A stretch of DNA of 64,000 nt from an uncultured Clostridia bacterium. Its GTDB lineage: Bacteria > Bacillota > Clostridia > Oscillospirales > Ruminococcaceae. Positions 16,372-24,654 of this stretch are shown piece after piece; the first letter of the stretch is position 1; each line of letters begins with the position of its first letter. A model generated the notes under the pieces. It had not been told where the DNA came from. It made no database searches and saw only the letters and a list, made by a program, of their open reading frames with translations. Position numbers and translations under genes: made by a program. Location of the stretch: the NCBI GenBank assembly GCA_947625615.1, contig CANQPB010000001.1:1-64000 (forward strand), in the 5' to 3' direction.

Positions 16372-18030
16372 TCAGTGCTTGCGGGTTACAACGACCGCGG
16401 CAGCCAGCAGAGCGGGGATAACGCTGAGGGCAACGCCGGTCTTCGGATTCTCTTCCTTAGCGGGAGCTTCGGGCTCGGTGTCGCCAACATCGGTCTCGTC
16501 GTCGGTGTCGGTGTTCTGGGTGGTGGTGTCGGTAGGAGCTTCTACGTCAGCGCCGAGAACATCGCCGGTGGTGTCGCCGGTAACGGGAGTGTCAACGACA
16601 ACGGGAGCATATCCGCAGTCTACGCATCTGCCCTCGAAGCCGGAGAAGTTATGCGGAACGGCAGGAATTACGGTGCCGCACTGGTTGAGGCAGATGAGCA
16701 TATGATAGTTGTCGTCAATCGGAACGGCTACGAATCTGTGGCCGGTTGAGCTGCAATCCTTCTTGTAAGCAGTCAGGAAGTTGTCGACGGTGTCAAAGCC
16801 GGGGCCGTAAGGAGCGCCGTTGTTGTCGGCAAAGTACTTGCCGCAGGTTGCGCAGTACCAGTAAGGAACATTGCCCTGCTCCTTAGAGGTGGCAGCCTTT
16901 TCGGGGACGAACTGAGCTACGTCTTTGTGGAGCTCTTCATCGGCGGCCTGGCCGCAGCCCTCAAGGGTGCAGACGTGCTTGTGGCTGGTGGCGTCGGTAG
17001 TCCAAACGGTGGCGTAAGTATGGGCGGACTTGGTGCCGGCGTGAGCGCAGACGGTGCACTCGTTCCAGTGGTTGTCAGCGTCGGATTTTACGGCGTTGGT
17101 GTGGGCAGCCTTGTCAACTTCCTTGCCGCAGACGGTGCAGATCTTCCAGTGATTCTCGCCGTCGGATTCCCACTTGTCGCCGGGGGTATGAGCGGCGAAG
17201 TCGCCGTATTCCTCAGGCTCGCTCTCGGTGCCGCAGAGGGTGCACTTATGGTGATGAGTGGCCTTCTTCTGGCAGGTAGCAGCGGTGTCTTCTATCCATT
17301 CGCCCCAAACGTGAGCGTCGGGATCGGGAGCGCTGGTCTGATAGCCGCAGGTCTTGCACTCGCCGCCCTTCTGGCAGGTAGGCTTGCTGTCTTCGTCGTG
17401 GTTTTCCTTAGCGGTGGTGTCGCCGCAGACCTGGCAAACCTGCCAGTGCTGGGTGGCGTCATGCTCCCACTTATAATCGTGCTTCGTGCAGGTTACTTCG
17501 ACTTCGGTCGGAGCAGTCGGCAGGGTGGCATGTACTTCGGGCATGCCCTCGTCAGGATCGCCTACGCCGTAGGTCTGCTCGGTGATGAACGAGAAGCCCT
17601 GGTTTGCATTGTCCTTGTTGATCTTGCTTTCATCGACATAAACGGTAATGGTGCAAATAACACCGTCGCCTGTGCAGCACACCTCTGCGCCGTAAATGTT
17701 GACGATAATGTGGTCAGCATTCTCGTTTGACGGAGACTGAACGTAGCCAGCGTCCCAAATGGGGCCAGCAACCACACTGTCTGCACGTCCGGTAGTCTTG
17801 TCCTTAGGCATAACATAGGCCCACACAGGCTTGTTGATATGCAACTGGATACCGGCAAGACCCGGGTTTCCGGTGATTGATACCTCAAGAGTAATCGGCT
17901 GATTGCTGCCTACAACATAATCGCCGGAAGTTACCTTCAAAGTGAGGGCAGTACCGGCAGCAGATGTAACTGTCATCATGCTGAGACAAAGAGCAGCAAC
18001 CGTCAAAAGGATTGCCAAAATCTTTTTCAT
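16372..18030 (-). CDS. Surface protein with predicted cohesin module, Cys-rich repeats and NPKTG anchor
   Basis: The 552-residue protein has a signal peptide (1 to about 24) and a ~140-residue domain that reads like a cohesin: strand PITLEVSI, the NPGLAGIQLHI box that matches the cohesin NPGIAGxQF signature, and a late GVICTITVYV strand. About eight repeats follow (roughly 175-470), each with His/Trp and a CxxCG pair. A Thr/Asp-rich linker leads to NPKTG (528-532), a hydrophobic helix and RKH, a sortase-type anchor with a variant motif. The inferred job is a small wall-anchored scaffoldin. Its likely partners are the two dockerin proteins encoded next. The cohesin call rests on motif reading only. 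Confidence 0.72.
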   Translation of the reverse strand: MKKILAILLTVAALCLSMMTVTSAAGTALTLKVTSGDYVVGSNQPITLEVSITGNPGLAGIQLHINKPVWAYVMPKDKTTGRADSVVAGPIWDAGYVQSPSNENADHIIVNIYGAEVCCTGDGVICTITVYVDESKINKDNANQGFSFITEQTYGVGDPDEGMPEVHATLPTAPTEVEVTCTKHDYKWEHDATQHWQVCQVCGDTTAKENHDEDSKPTCQKGGECKTCGYQTSAPDPDAHVWGEWIEDTAATCQKKATHHHKCTLCGTESEPEEYGDFAAHTPGDKWESDGENHWKICTVCGKEVDKAAHTNAVKSDADNHWNECTVCAHAGTKSAHTYATVWTTDATSHKHVCTLEGCGQAADEELHKDVAQFVPEKAATSKEQGNVPYWYCATCGKYFADNNGAPYGPGFDTVDNFLTAYKKDCSSTGHRFVAVPIDDNYHMLICLNQCGTVIPAVPHNFSGFEGRCVDCGYAPVVVDTPVTGDTTGDVLGADVEAPTDTTTQNTDTDDETDVGDTEPEAPAKEENPKTGVALSVIPALLAAAVVVTRKH

Positions 18031-18058
18031 TTTATGTTTTCCTCCTTGGTTTGTGTAT

Positions 18059-18125
18059 TGCCGAGCCCGTCGGCAGATTGAGCTGTTGTGATACAGCTTT
18101 GATAAATCCGCGCCGCGAGCTCGCG
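18059..18125 (-). other. Structured 5' leader of the surface-protein mRNA
   Basis: Between promoter and start lie three inverted repeats: TGCCGA/TCGGCA (18059-18075), AGCTGT/ACAGCT (18081-18098) and the perfect palindrome CGCGAGCTCGCG (18114-18125). No known riboswitch is recognised. Confidence 0.4.
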
Positions 18126-18144
18126 CACGCCGTCTATCGAATGT

Positions 18145-18173
18145 ATTGTACTACTTTTTTGCCGGTATGTCAA
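18145..18173 (-). promoter_or_regulatory. sigma-A promoter of the surface protein
   Basis: Minus-strand TTGACA (18173-18168), 17-base spacer, TACAAT (18150-18145). It lies in the short gap after the upstream dockerin gene, so the two genes can be transcribed separately. Confidence 0.85.
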
Positions 18174-18196
18174 GCCCTTTTTCTTGACAAATTTTA

Positions 18197-19456
18197 TTAT
18201 TTTTCCAAACCGGCAAGAATTCTCTGCATGACAACGCCGTCGCTGATGTTAATATCGGCATCGTCGGTGAGCTTGGCGCCGAAAATAGCGTCGGGATCGT
18301 CTTCAAGTTCGGCGAGAACGCGCTGCATCACAACGCCGTCCGCAACGCTGACGGTTCCGTCGACATTTAAGTCGCCGCGAAGCGGGTTTTCGGGATCGTA
18401 GCCCTCGGCGGGAACGGGATAATCTTTAAGGAATTCGGGATCCCTGAATTCGTCGGCGCGGGCGTGCTTGGCGTCGAAGTCGGAATATCCGCTTCCGCAA
18501 AGAAGCGAGGTGAATTCCTTGGCGCCGAGGTCTTCATAGGCGTCTACATTATAATAGGAGCCTACCCTTACGACGTTCCACGCGCGGGGCTCGCCCGCAA
18601 CCGTGCCGGTGACGACGCGGGCGTCGATTCCGAGCTCAAGCATGGCTCTGTAGACTAAAAGCGCAACGCCCTCGGAAGCCGCGCTCTTTGATACCAGCGC
18701 GGAATGGGCGGTAAGTCCCTGCCCGGCGGTGACGTTGGCGGCTATCCAGCTGTAAACGGCCTCGACCTTTTCGCAGATTCTCTTGCCGTCGGGCTCGATT
18801 TCGGCGATAAGCTTTGCGACGGCGGCGTCAAGCTCGGCCTCCTGCGCGGCGGTGGTGAGATAGACTATCGGGTCGTCCTCGGTGCCTCCGCAGACGGTAA
18901 CGGACTTGAGCCCTGCGTTTTTCTTCGCGACTAAGAAGGTGAGCTCATCGGCCATCTGGTATTTAAGGCTGTCGCCCTCCTTGGGATTGCCGGTGTGCTC
19001 GTAGGCCTTTTCGGCGAGCAGCTTGGCGAACGCCTCAACCTCTTCTGGGGTGTCGACCCTGTTGTCATCGAAGATCTCAAAGCGCATGCCGGTGGATCTC
19101 GCGGCAAGATTCTGTCTGACAAAAACCGCGGCGTCGTCGACGGATTCAAACACGTCCTTTGCGACGACGGACGAATTGTTGCTCATCGTTCCGACAAAGA
19201 CGGCCTCAACCCCGCCGGTGAAGCGGTTGAGCCCCACCCTTACAACGCTGACGGGTTCCGAAAGCGCGGCAGCTTCGGGCATAACGTCGGTTTCGGCGGC
19301 GGGAATGTTCTGCCAGTCAAAAACATTCGGCTCGGCGGGAAGATCTCCCCACATGTGGCCGTCGGCGGCGGTGTCGCCGAACGCAAAGCCGGTCATCGGC
19401 AGGCACAAAAGCGCGCAGAGCAAAAGCGCAGCAGCCTTTTTTGCAATAACTCTCAT
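18197..19456 (-). CDS. Secreted transglutaminase-like pseudoenzyme with C-terminal dockerin
   Basis: 419 residues: signal peptide (1 to about 25), a ~200-residue N-terminal region, a transglutaminase-like core (about 225-325) and a dockerin (about 358-419). In the core the position of the catalytic Cys reads SAASEGVALL (Ser for Cys) and the His box reads EPRAWNVV (Arg for His); only the Asp of YYNVDAYE remains. The paralogue at 19822-21231 has Cys, His and Asp. The dockerin has one good calcium loop (DLNVDGTVSVAD) and one degenerate loop, each followed by DGVVMQR(V/I)LA. It is predicted to bind a cohesin, perhaps the one next door, without catalysis. The start has AAGGAGGAA upstream. Confidence 0.82.
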   Translation of the reverse strand: MRVIAKKAAALLLCALLCLPMTGFAFGDTAADGHMWGDLPAEPNVFDWQNIPAAETDVMPEAAALSEPVSVVRVGLNRFTGGVEAVFVGTMSNNSSVVAKDVFESVDDAAVFVRQNLAARSTGMRFEIFDDNRVDTPEEVEAFAKLLAEKAYEHTGNPKEGDSLKYQMADELTFLVAKKNAGLKSVTVCGGTEDDPIVYLTTAAQEAELDAAVAKLIAEIEPDGKRICEKVEAVYSWIAANVTAGQGLTAHSALVSKSAASEGVALLVYRAMLELGIDARVVTGTVAGEPRAWNVVRVGSYYNVDAYEDLGAKEFTSLLCGSGYSDFDAKHARADEFRDPEFLKDYPVPAEGYDPENPLRGDLNVDGTVSVADGVVMQRVLAELEDDPDAIFGAKLTDDADINISDGVVMQRILAGLEK

Positions 19457-19490
19457 TTTTAATGTTCCTCCTTTTTAGGATACTTCTTTA

Positions 19491-19519
19491 ATGATACTAC
19501 ACTCGGAATAAATTGTCAA
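19491..19519 (-). promoter_or_regulatory. sigma-A promoter of the dockerin pseudoenzyme
   Basis: Minus-strand TTGACA (19519-19514), 17-base spacer, TATCAT (19496-19491), 35 bases before the ATG. Confidence 0.8.
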
Positions 19520-19576
19520 GCTAAAATCTGAGAAAAACGAAGCTTACGCGCCGCGAAAATGAAAAAAGTTTTCGCC

Positions 19577-19802
19577 GGCCTTTTTCAAAAGGCCGTAGGG
19601 TCGAGGGACAAAGTCCCTCGTCGCGCTCCGCAGAGCGCGAAACCCCTATACTCAAAAAGCGCAGGAGGGGGAGCCCGAAATCAGTCCGGTGGACTGTTTC
19701 GGGCTGGGGGAACCCTCGCCGGGGGTTCCCCCAAACTCAGGGCTGCCCCGCAAATTCCCCAAAAAAGGCGGCGGGGGAAACCCCTTTAAGGCTTCCCCCG
19801 CC
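19577..19802. repeat. Intergenic island of six hairpins between the two dockerin genes
   Basis: Six inverted repeats in a row: 19577-19594 (8-bp stem), 19602-19620 (8 bp, AAA loop), 19622-19639 (7 bp), 19672-19705 (9 bp plus an inner 6-bp CAGTCC/GGACTG stem), 19706-19732 (10 bp) and 19770-19802 (10 bp). No open frame in it looks coding. The last hairpin could serve as terminator for the gene at 19822, but it lacks a T run. Confidence 0.85.
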
Positions 19803-19821
19803 AATAGCTCCCCTCTCATTT

Positions 19822-21231
19822 TCACTCTAATCCTGCAAGAATCCTCTGCATGATAACGCCGTCCAAAACGTCGGTCGTCTTGTCGCCGTTCAGGTTGGCG
19901 GCCTCGAACAGGTCGGGATCCGTCTCGATTCCGGCAAGAATTCTCTGCATGACGACGCCGTCCAAAACGTCTATCTTGCCGCTGTTGTCAAGGTCGCCCC
20001 TGATGCCTTTCGGCTTTTCGGCGCCGCAGCGTGAGCATTTTCCCTCGTCGTTCCAGTCGTGGCCGAGGGCCGCAATCTCGGTGCCCTTTGTTATGATCTC
20101 GCCGCAGATATCGCAGACAAGGTCGCCGGTGTAGCCCGGTTCGGTGCAGGTGGCGTCCGATTTGTTTTCGTAGTGGGTTTCGCCGTTGTGGAGGCACTCC
20201 TCTTCTTCGTCGTCTACATATGCCTCGGGATCTATCGGATATTTCGCGTTCCATTCATCGGTGGCATATTCTTCGTCGGGATAATGCGTGTTATCGAAGA
20301 AGCCGTCCTCTATGCCTCTCATGAAGAACTTGGGCCAAAGCTCGACAGGGCCGGCGCCCCAGGTGGCGTCGATATAATAGTAATAGTCGCGGTTGCCGGG
20401 GCCGACGATATTCCAAGCGTGTCTTTCGGAGGATAAGTCTGTAAGGTCAACGCCGTAGCCGCTTACAATTCTCGCGTCTACGCCTATTTCGAGCATCATG
20501 CGGTAAAACAGGTTTGCATATCCCTGGCAGACCGATTTTTTGCCGACAAGCGCGGCGTAAGCGGTGTACTTCAACTTGTAGCTGTCGTCATTGAGGTTAT
20601 CATAATCGTATTCGATGTTTTCGCACATCCAGTTGTAGATAGCGACGATCTTGTCGTATTCCTTGGTCATCTTGTCAAGGCCGAGGGTAGCCTTGAGCTC
20701 CTCAACGGCGCTGTCAACGGCGGCCTCCTGTGCGGCGTCGGAATAATATTCCACCGGGCTGTCGACAAGCATTCCGTCTTGGACACCGTAGCCGAAATAA
20801 TAGGTCATAACAGTGCCGCTCCACGAGCGAGCCATGCTGATGTACATCTGATATTTCAGATAGTCGCCTTCCTTAGGTTCTTTCGTGTGCACAAAGCAAT
20901 CATCAAAGACGACATTGGGCTTCTTCTCGTTTTCAACCTCATCGGTGAGGGGAAGCTGAATGGCAAACTGCGGCACGCGAGCTTTAAGCTGCTCGCGGGC
21001 ATAGTTGATAGCCTCATCATAGCTTGAAGCCTCTATGGGAGCGTCCGAGGCCATAGGCGGCAATACCGCTGTGGAATAGGTTTCGCCGGAATAGCCGGTT
21101 ATGGGATCCCAGCTTGCGGAGGAAACCGTGAATTCGCCGGGCAGGGTGGGGCCGTAGGTAAAGCCTGTCGCCGGCAGGCAGATAAGCGCGCAGAGAATCA
21201 GTGCAAGAAGTCTTTTCAGCAATGATTTCAT
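19822..21231 (-). CDS. Secreted transglutaminase-like protein with C-terminal dockerin
   Basis: 469 residues: signal peptide (1 to about 25), an N-terminal region, a transglutaminase-like core with the full triad (Cys in KKSVCQGYANLFY, His in SERHAWNIV, Asp in YYYIDATWG), a short Cys-repeat segment like those in the surface protein (LVCDICG, GKCSRCGAEKP) and a dockerin with two calcium loops (DLDNSGKIDVLD and NLNGDKTTDVLD), each followed by DGV(V/I)MQRILAG. The fold can act as a cysteine protease or a cross-linking acyltransferase; the sequence does not decide. The start has AAGGAG upstream. It is probably exported and held on the cell surface by cohesin binding. Confidence 0.87.
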   Translation of the reverse strand: MKSLLKRLLALILCALICLPATGFTYGPTLPGEFTVSSASWDPITGYSGETYSTAVLPPMASDAPIEASSYDEAINYAREQLKARVPQFAIQLPLTDEVENEKKPNVVFDDCFVHTKEPKEGDYLKYQMYISMARSWSGTVMTYYFGYGVQDGMLVDSPVEYYSDAAQEAAVDSAVEELKATLGLDKMTKEYDKIVAIYNWMCENIEYDYDNLNDDSYKLKYTAYAALVGKKSVCQGYANLFYRMMLEIGVDARIVSGYGVDLTDLSSERHAWNIVGPGNRDYYYYIDATWGAGPVELWPKFFMRGIEDGFFDNTHYPDEEYATDEWNAKYPIDPEAYVDDEEEECLHNGETHYENKSDATCTEPGYTGDLVCDICGEIITKGTEIAALGHDWNDEGKCSRCGAEKPKGIRGDLDNSGKIDVLDGVVMQRILAGIETDPDLFEAANLNGDKTTDVLDGVIMQRILAGLE

Positions 21232-21261
21232 AATACTACTCCTTCAAAATTAAGATAATAG

Positions 21262-21291
21262 ATTATAACCCGAGAGCATGCCGAATGTCAA
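21262..21291 (-). promoter_or_regulatory. sigma-A promoter of the transglutaminase-dockerin gene
   Basis: Minus-strand TTGACA (21291-21286), 18-base spacer, TATAAT (21267-21262). Confidence 0.85.
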
Positions 21292-21405
21292 GTGTTTTTT
21301 TCGGATATTTGAAAATTACGGGGAGCCGCGGCCGCTTTTTTGCCGCGCAGGCCTGCCGTTATTAAATCCGACCCTTAATTTCCGATTTTCTGCTGCTTTT
21401 TCTTA

Positions 21406-21527
21406 GATGTGGCCGAAACGGCCACATCAAGAAGATAGTAGTTAGAAATTAGAAGTTAGAGTTTCAAGGTGTCGCCTGTGGCGACATATCTAAATATTTC
21501 TAATAATGCGTGCGGAATGGACACTCC
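21406..21527 (+). repeat. Double-hairpin dispersed repeat, copy 1
   Basis: It begins GATGTGGCCGAAACGGCCAC (hairpin), continues with an A/G-rich stretch of TTAGA-like words, then a GTGTCGCC/GGCGACA hairpin, and ends TAATGCGTGCGGAATGGACA plus CTCC. The same order and ends occur at 41205-41324 and, inverted, at 45541-45660. This copy is the most diverged in the middle. It lies just before the GH31 promoter. Confidence 0.88.
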
Positions 21528-21545
21528 CTTTTTTTCTTCATGCTA

Positions 21546-21574
21546 TTGAAAAGGCTGCGGCGGCGTGATATAAT
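21546..21574 (+). promoter_or_regulatory. sigma-A promoter of the GH31 gene
   Basis: TTGAAA (21546-21551), 17-base spacer, TATAAT (21569-21574), about 40 bases before the ATG. Confidence 0.8.
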
Positions 21575-21620
21575 CTATAAATCAGCAGCGACAGCTTATT
21601 ATAATGAAGGAGGCACCGCC

Positions 21621-23978
21621 ATGCTTTATCCCGAAAAAGAAAAATCACGCCGAATCACCCGCGCCGAGCGCCGCGACGGCTCGCTCTGGCTCTACTCCGA
21701 CCTGTTCTGCCACCGCCTCACCCCGCTTGAAAAGGGCGGAATACGCTCCGTCACCTGGCTTTCGGGCGACAGCCGCCTGAAAGAAAACATCTCGCTTATA
21801 TGCCCCGAGGCCTCGGAGGACTGGAGCTTCAGCGAGACCGATAAAAAAATCCTTCTTTCCGCCAAGGACGCCGCCGTCGAGATAGACCTTGAAACCTCGG
21901 CCTGCCGCTGGCTCTCGCCAGAGGGCAAGCTTTTGCTTGAGGAGGCTCCCGACGAGGGGCGCTCGCTCGAGCGCTTCATGACCCGCAGGATAGTCAGCGG
22001 AATGGCGGTCACCGAAAAGGTGAAGACCGCCGACGGCGAAAAGACCGTTATCCGCGAGGCTGCCTCGGAGGACGCCGGGCTTTCCTGCCACGCGCGCGTG
22101 CACTTCAACTGGCAGGAGGGCGAATGCCTTTACGGCCTCGGACAGCATGAGGAAGGCTTTTTGGATCTTCGCGGAAAGACGGTGTATATCCACCAGGCAA
22201 ACCGCAAAATAGCCATGCCGCTATTGATGTCGAGCCTCGGCTACGGGCTTCTGATGAACTGCGGCTCGCCGATGATTCTTAACGACAACGAGTACGGAAG
22301 CTATGTCTACTTCGAGGCGGTGCCCGCGATAGACTTCTGCTTTTTGAACGGCGGCGGCATGCAGGGCACGGTGTCCCTCTACCGCGCGCTCACCGGCAAG
22401 GCGGCCATGCTGCCGAAATGGGCGTTCGGCTATATTCAGTCGCAGGAGCGCTTTGAAAGCCAGAAAGAAATACTCGACACCGCCGAGGAATACCGCCGCC
22501 GCGGTATAGGCCTCGACTGCATTGTTCTCGACTGGCAAAGCTGGGAATACGGAAAGTGGGGTCAGAAGACCTTTGACCGCTCCCGCTTCCCCGATCCCGG
22601 CGAGATGACCGACAAGCTCCACCAAAACGGCGTGCACTTTATGATATCTGTCTGGCCGTCGATGAACGCCGCCGCGGAAAACCGCCGCGACTTCGAAGAC
22701 GCGGGGCTGATGATTCCCGAAAGCGAATTTTACGACCCTTATAAAAAAGAGGGGCGGGAGCTTTACTGGCGCCAGACCTCGGAGGGGCTGTTCAGATACG
22801 GCATCGACGCCTGGTGGTGCGACAACTGCGAGCCGTTCACCCCCGATTGGGATCAGCTTAACAGACCTCTGCCGGGGCGGCTTTTCGAGCAGTACTGCGT
22901 TCAGGCGGGGCTGAGGCTTCCCGCCGAGCTCTCAAACGAATACGCCCTCTACCACGCCATGGGCGTATATGAGGGTCAGCGGGCTGAGAACTCCGAAAAG
23001 CGCGTCGTCAATCTCACCCGAAGCGGCTACGCCGGTCACCAGCGCTTCGGCACCATTCTGTGGTCGGGCGACATCGAGGCGAAGTGGCAGACCCTTAAAC
23101 GGCAAATCGCCGCGGGGCTCAACTTCTGCGCCTCGGGCCACCCCTACTGGACTACCGACATCGGCGCGTTCTTTGTCAGGCGGGGGAAGATTTGGTACTG
23201 GAAGGGGGATTTCCCCGAGGCGGACGCCGATTACGGCTACCGCGAGCTTATGACGAGGTGGTATCAGTGGGCGGCGTTCCTGCCGGTGTTCAGGGGCCAC
23301 GGCACCGACTGCCGCCGCGAGCTTTGGCACTACGGCGCCGACGATGACGGCGACGGCAAAATCTTCTATGAAGCGATGCTCTCGGCGAACAGGCTTCGCT
23401 ACAGCCTCATGCCCTATATCTATTCCGCCGCCGGGCTTACATGGCTCGAGGACGGCTCGATAATAAAAATGCTTGCGTTCGACTACCCCGACGACCCGAC
23501 GGCGAGGCATATTTCCGATCAGTATATGTTCGGCGACAGACTGATGGTCTGCCCGGTTACCGAGCCGATGTATTACCTTCCGGGCAGCGAAAAGCTCCCC
23601 GCGGACGCGCCGAAGACGAGAAGGGTATACCTCCCCGAGGGAAAATGGTATCCTCTCGGCGGGCATGAGCCCTTGGACGGAGGCAGGTGGATCGACGCCG
23701 AGGCGGATATCACAAAAATCCCGGTATTCGTCAAAGCGGGGAGCATTATCCCGACGTCTGCGCCCGCGCTTTCAACCGACGAGCAGCCGAAAGACCTGCA
23801 TGTTTACGTCTATCCCTCGGCCGACGGAAAATATAAATTCTACGACGACGCCGGCGACGGCTACGGCTACGAAAGCGGCGAATACACCCTCGGCGAATTT
23901 GTCTGGCAGGACGGCGAACGCCGCCTCGACATACCCGAAAGCCTCAGGGAGAGGGTGAAAAAGGTGGAGATAATGTAA
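21621..23978 (+). CDS. Glycoside hydrolase family 31 enzyme
   Basis: 785 residues with an N-terminal galactose-mutarotase-like beta domain, a TIM barrel and C-terminal beta domains. Barrel motifs: MLPKWAFGYIQSQERF, then LDCIVLDWQSW, the nucleophile region GIDAWWCDNCEPF and the acid/base region LWSGDIEAKW, then GHG(T)D. These are typical of alpha-glucosidases and alpha-xylosidases of GH31; the exact sugar is not predictable. There is no signal peptide, so it should act in the cytoplasm on imported oligosaccharides. The ATG at 21621 has AAGGAGG upstream; the open frame extends to 21510 but that part overlaps the promoter. Confidence 0.9.
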   Translation: MLYPEKEKSRRITRAERRDGSLWLYSDLFCHRLTPLEKGGIRSVTWLSGDSRLKENISLICPEASEDWSFSETDKKILLSAKDAAVEIDLETSACRWLSPEGKLLLEEAPDEGRSLERFMTRRIVSGMAVTEKVKTADGEKTVIREAASEDAGLSCHARVHFNWQEGECLYGLGQHEEGFLDLRGKTVYIHQANRKIAMPLLMSSLGYGLLMNCGSPMILNDNEYGSYVYFEAVPAIDFCFLNGGGMQGTVSLYRALTGKAAMLPKWAFGYIQSQERFESQKEILDTAEEYRRRGIGLDCIVLDWQSWEYGKWGQKTFDRSRFPDPGEMTDKLHQNGVHFMISVWPSMNAAAENRRDFEDAGLMIPESEFYDPYKKEGRELYWRQTSEGLFRYGIDAWWCDNCEPFTPDWDQLNRPLPGRLFEQYCVQAGLRLPAELSNEYALYHAMGVYEGQRAENSEKRVVNLTRSGYAGHQRFGTILWSGDIEAKWQTLKRQIAAGLNFCASGHPYWTTDIGAFFVRRGKIWYWKGDFPEADADYGYRELMTRWYQWAAFLPVFRGHGTDCRRELWHYGADDDGDGKIFYEAMLSANRLRYSLMPYIYSAAGLTWLEDGSIIKMLAFDYPDDPTARHISDQYMFGDRLMVCPVTEPMYYLPGSEKLPADAPKTRRVYLPEGKWYPLGGHEPLDGGRWIDAEADITKIPVFVKAGSIIPTSAPALSTDEQPKDLHVYVYPSADGKYKFYDDAGDGYGYESGEYTLGEFVWQDGERRLDIPESLRERVKKVEIM

Positions 23979-24003
23979 GGCCGCGCAATTTTCGGCTTTC
24001 ATC

Positions 24004-24032
24004 TTGTAAAATCTCAAAAAATGTGCTATGCT
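24004..24032 (+). promoter_or_regulatory. Probable promoter of the LOG-family gene
   Basis: TTGTAA (24004-24009), 17-base spacer, TATGCT (24027-24032); the start at 24063 has GGGAGG. Confidence 0.6.
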
Positions 24033-24062
24033 ATAGTAAATATTTTGTAACGGGAGGTCAAT

Positions 24063-24644
24063 ATGAGAATTTGTGTTTTCGGAGCGGCGTCGCCCACCAT
24101 CGACGCGGAATACATTGAAAAGGTCGAGCAGCTCGGCAAAAAGATGGCCGAAAGGGGCCACTCGCTCGTCTTCGGCGGCGGAGGCAACGGCCTTATGGGC
24201 GCTGCGGCGCGCGGCGTCCGCCGGGGAGGCGGCAGCATTGTCGGCGTTATCCCCCGCTTTTTTGAGGACGAAGGCGTAGAGGCTATCTGCGACTTCTGCA
24301 CCGAACTCGTTTTTACCGAAACCATGCGTGAGCGCAAGCAGATCATGGAAGACCGCTCCGACGCCTTTATCGTCGTGCCGGGCGGAATAGGCACCTTTGA
24401 GGAATTTTTCGAGATCCTCACTCTTAAGCAGCTCTGCCGCCACCGCAAGCCCATAGCGATATACAATATCCGCGGCTATTACAACGAGCTGAACGCCACC
24501 ATGGAATCGGCGATAAAAAAGAACTTCATAAGGTCGAACTGCGGAAGTCTCTACTTTTTGAGCGACGACCCCGACAAGCTTCTTGAATACGTCGAGGCCC
24601 CCGCCGATCACAGCACCACCGTCCGCGACCTTAAGGACGGATAA
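24063..24644 (+). CDS. LOG-family (TIGR00730) nucleotide phosphoribohydrolase
   Basis: A 193-residue Rossmann-like protein with the family motifs FGGGGNGLMGA, the MRERKQIM box with the catalytic Arg, and PGGIGTFEEFFE. LOG proteins release a base from nucleoside 5'-monophosphates (cytokinin-activating type); the physiological substrate in bacteria is usually unknown. It is cytoplasmic. GGGAGG precedes the ATG. It is first of a run of rightward genes that lead into the B12/methionine cluster, 10 bases before the MBL-fold gene. Confidence 0.9.
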   Translation: MRICVFGAASPTIDAEYIEKVEQLGKKMAERGHSLVFGGGGNGLMGAAARGVRRGGGSIVGVIPRFFEDEGVEAICDFCTELVFTETMRERKQIMEDRSDAFIVVPGGIGTFEEFFEILTLKQLCRHRKPIAIYNIRGYYNELNATMESAIKKNFIRSNCGSLYFLSDDPDKLLEYVEAPADHSTTVRDLKDG

Positions 24645-24654
24645 GGAGGACATC

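Noticed and set aside
16927..17730. A 267-codon plus-strand frame opposite the Cys-rich repeats
   Set aside because: Gly/Val/Ala-rich mirror of the repeat region of the surface protein; no start signals.
21406..21480. CRISPR-like array in the TTAGA-rich stretch of repeat copy 1
   Set aside because: The words are short, irregular and unspaced; the whole element recurs as a unit, and no cas genes are present.
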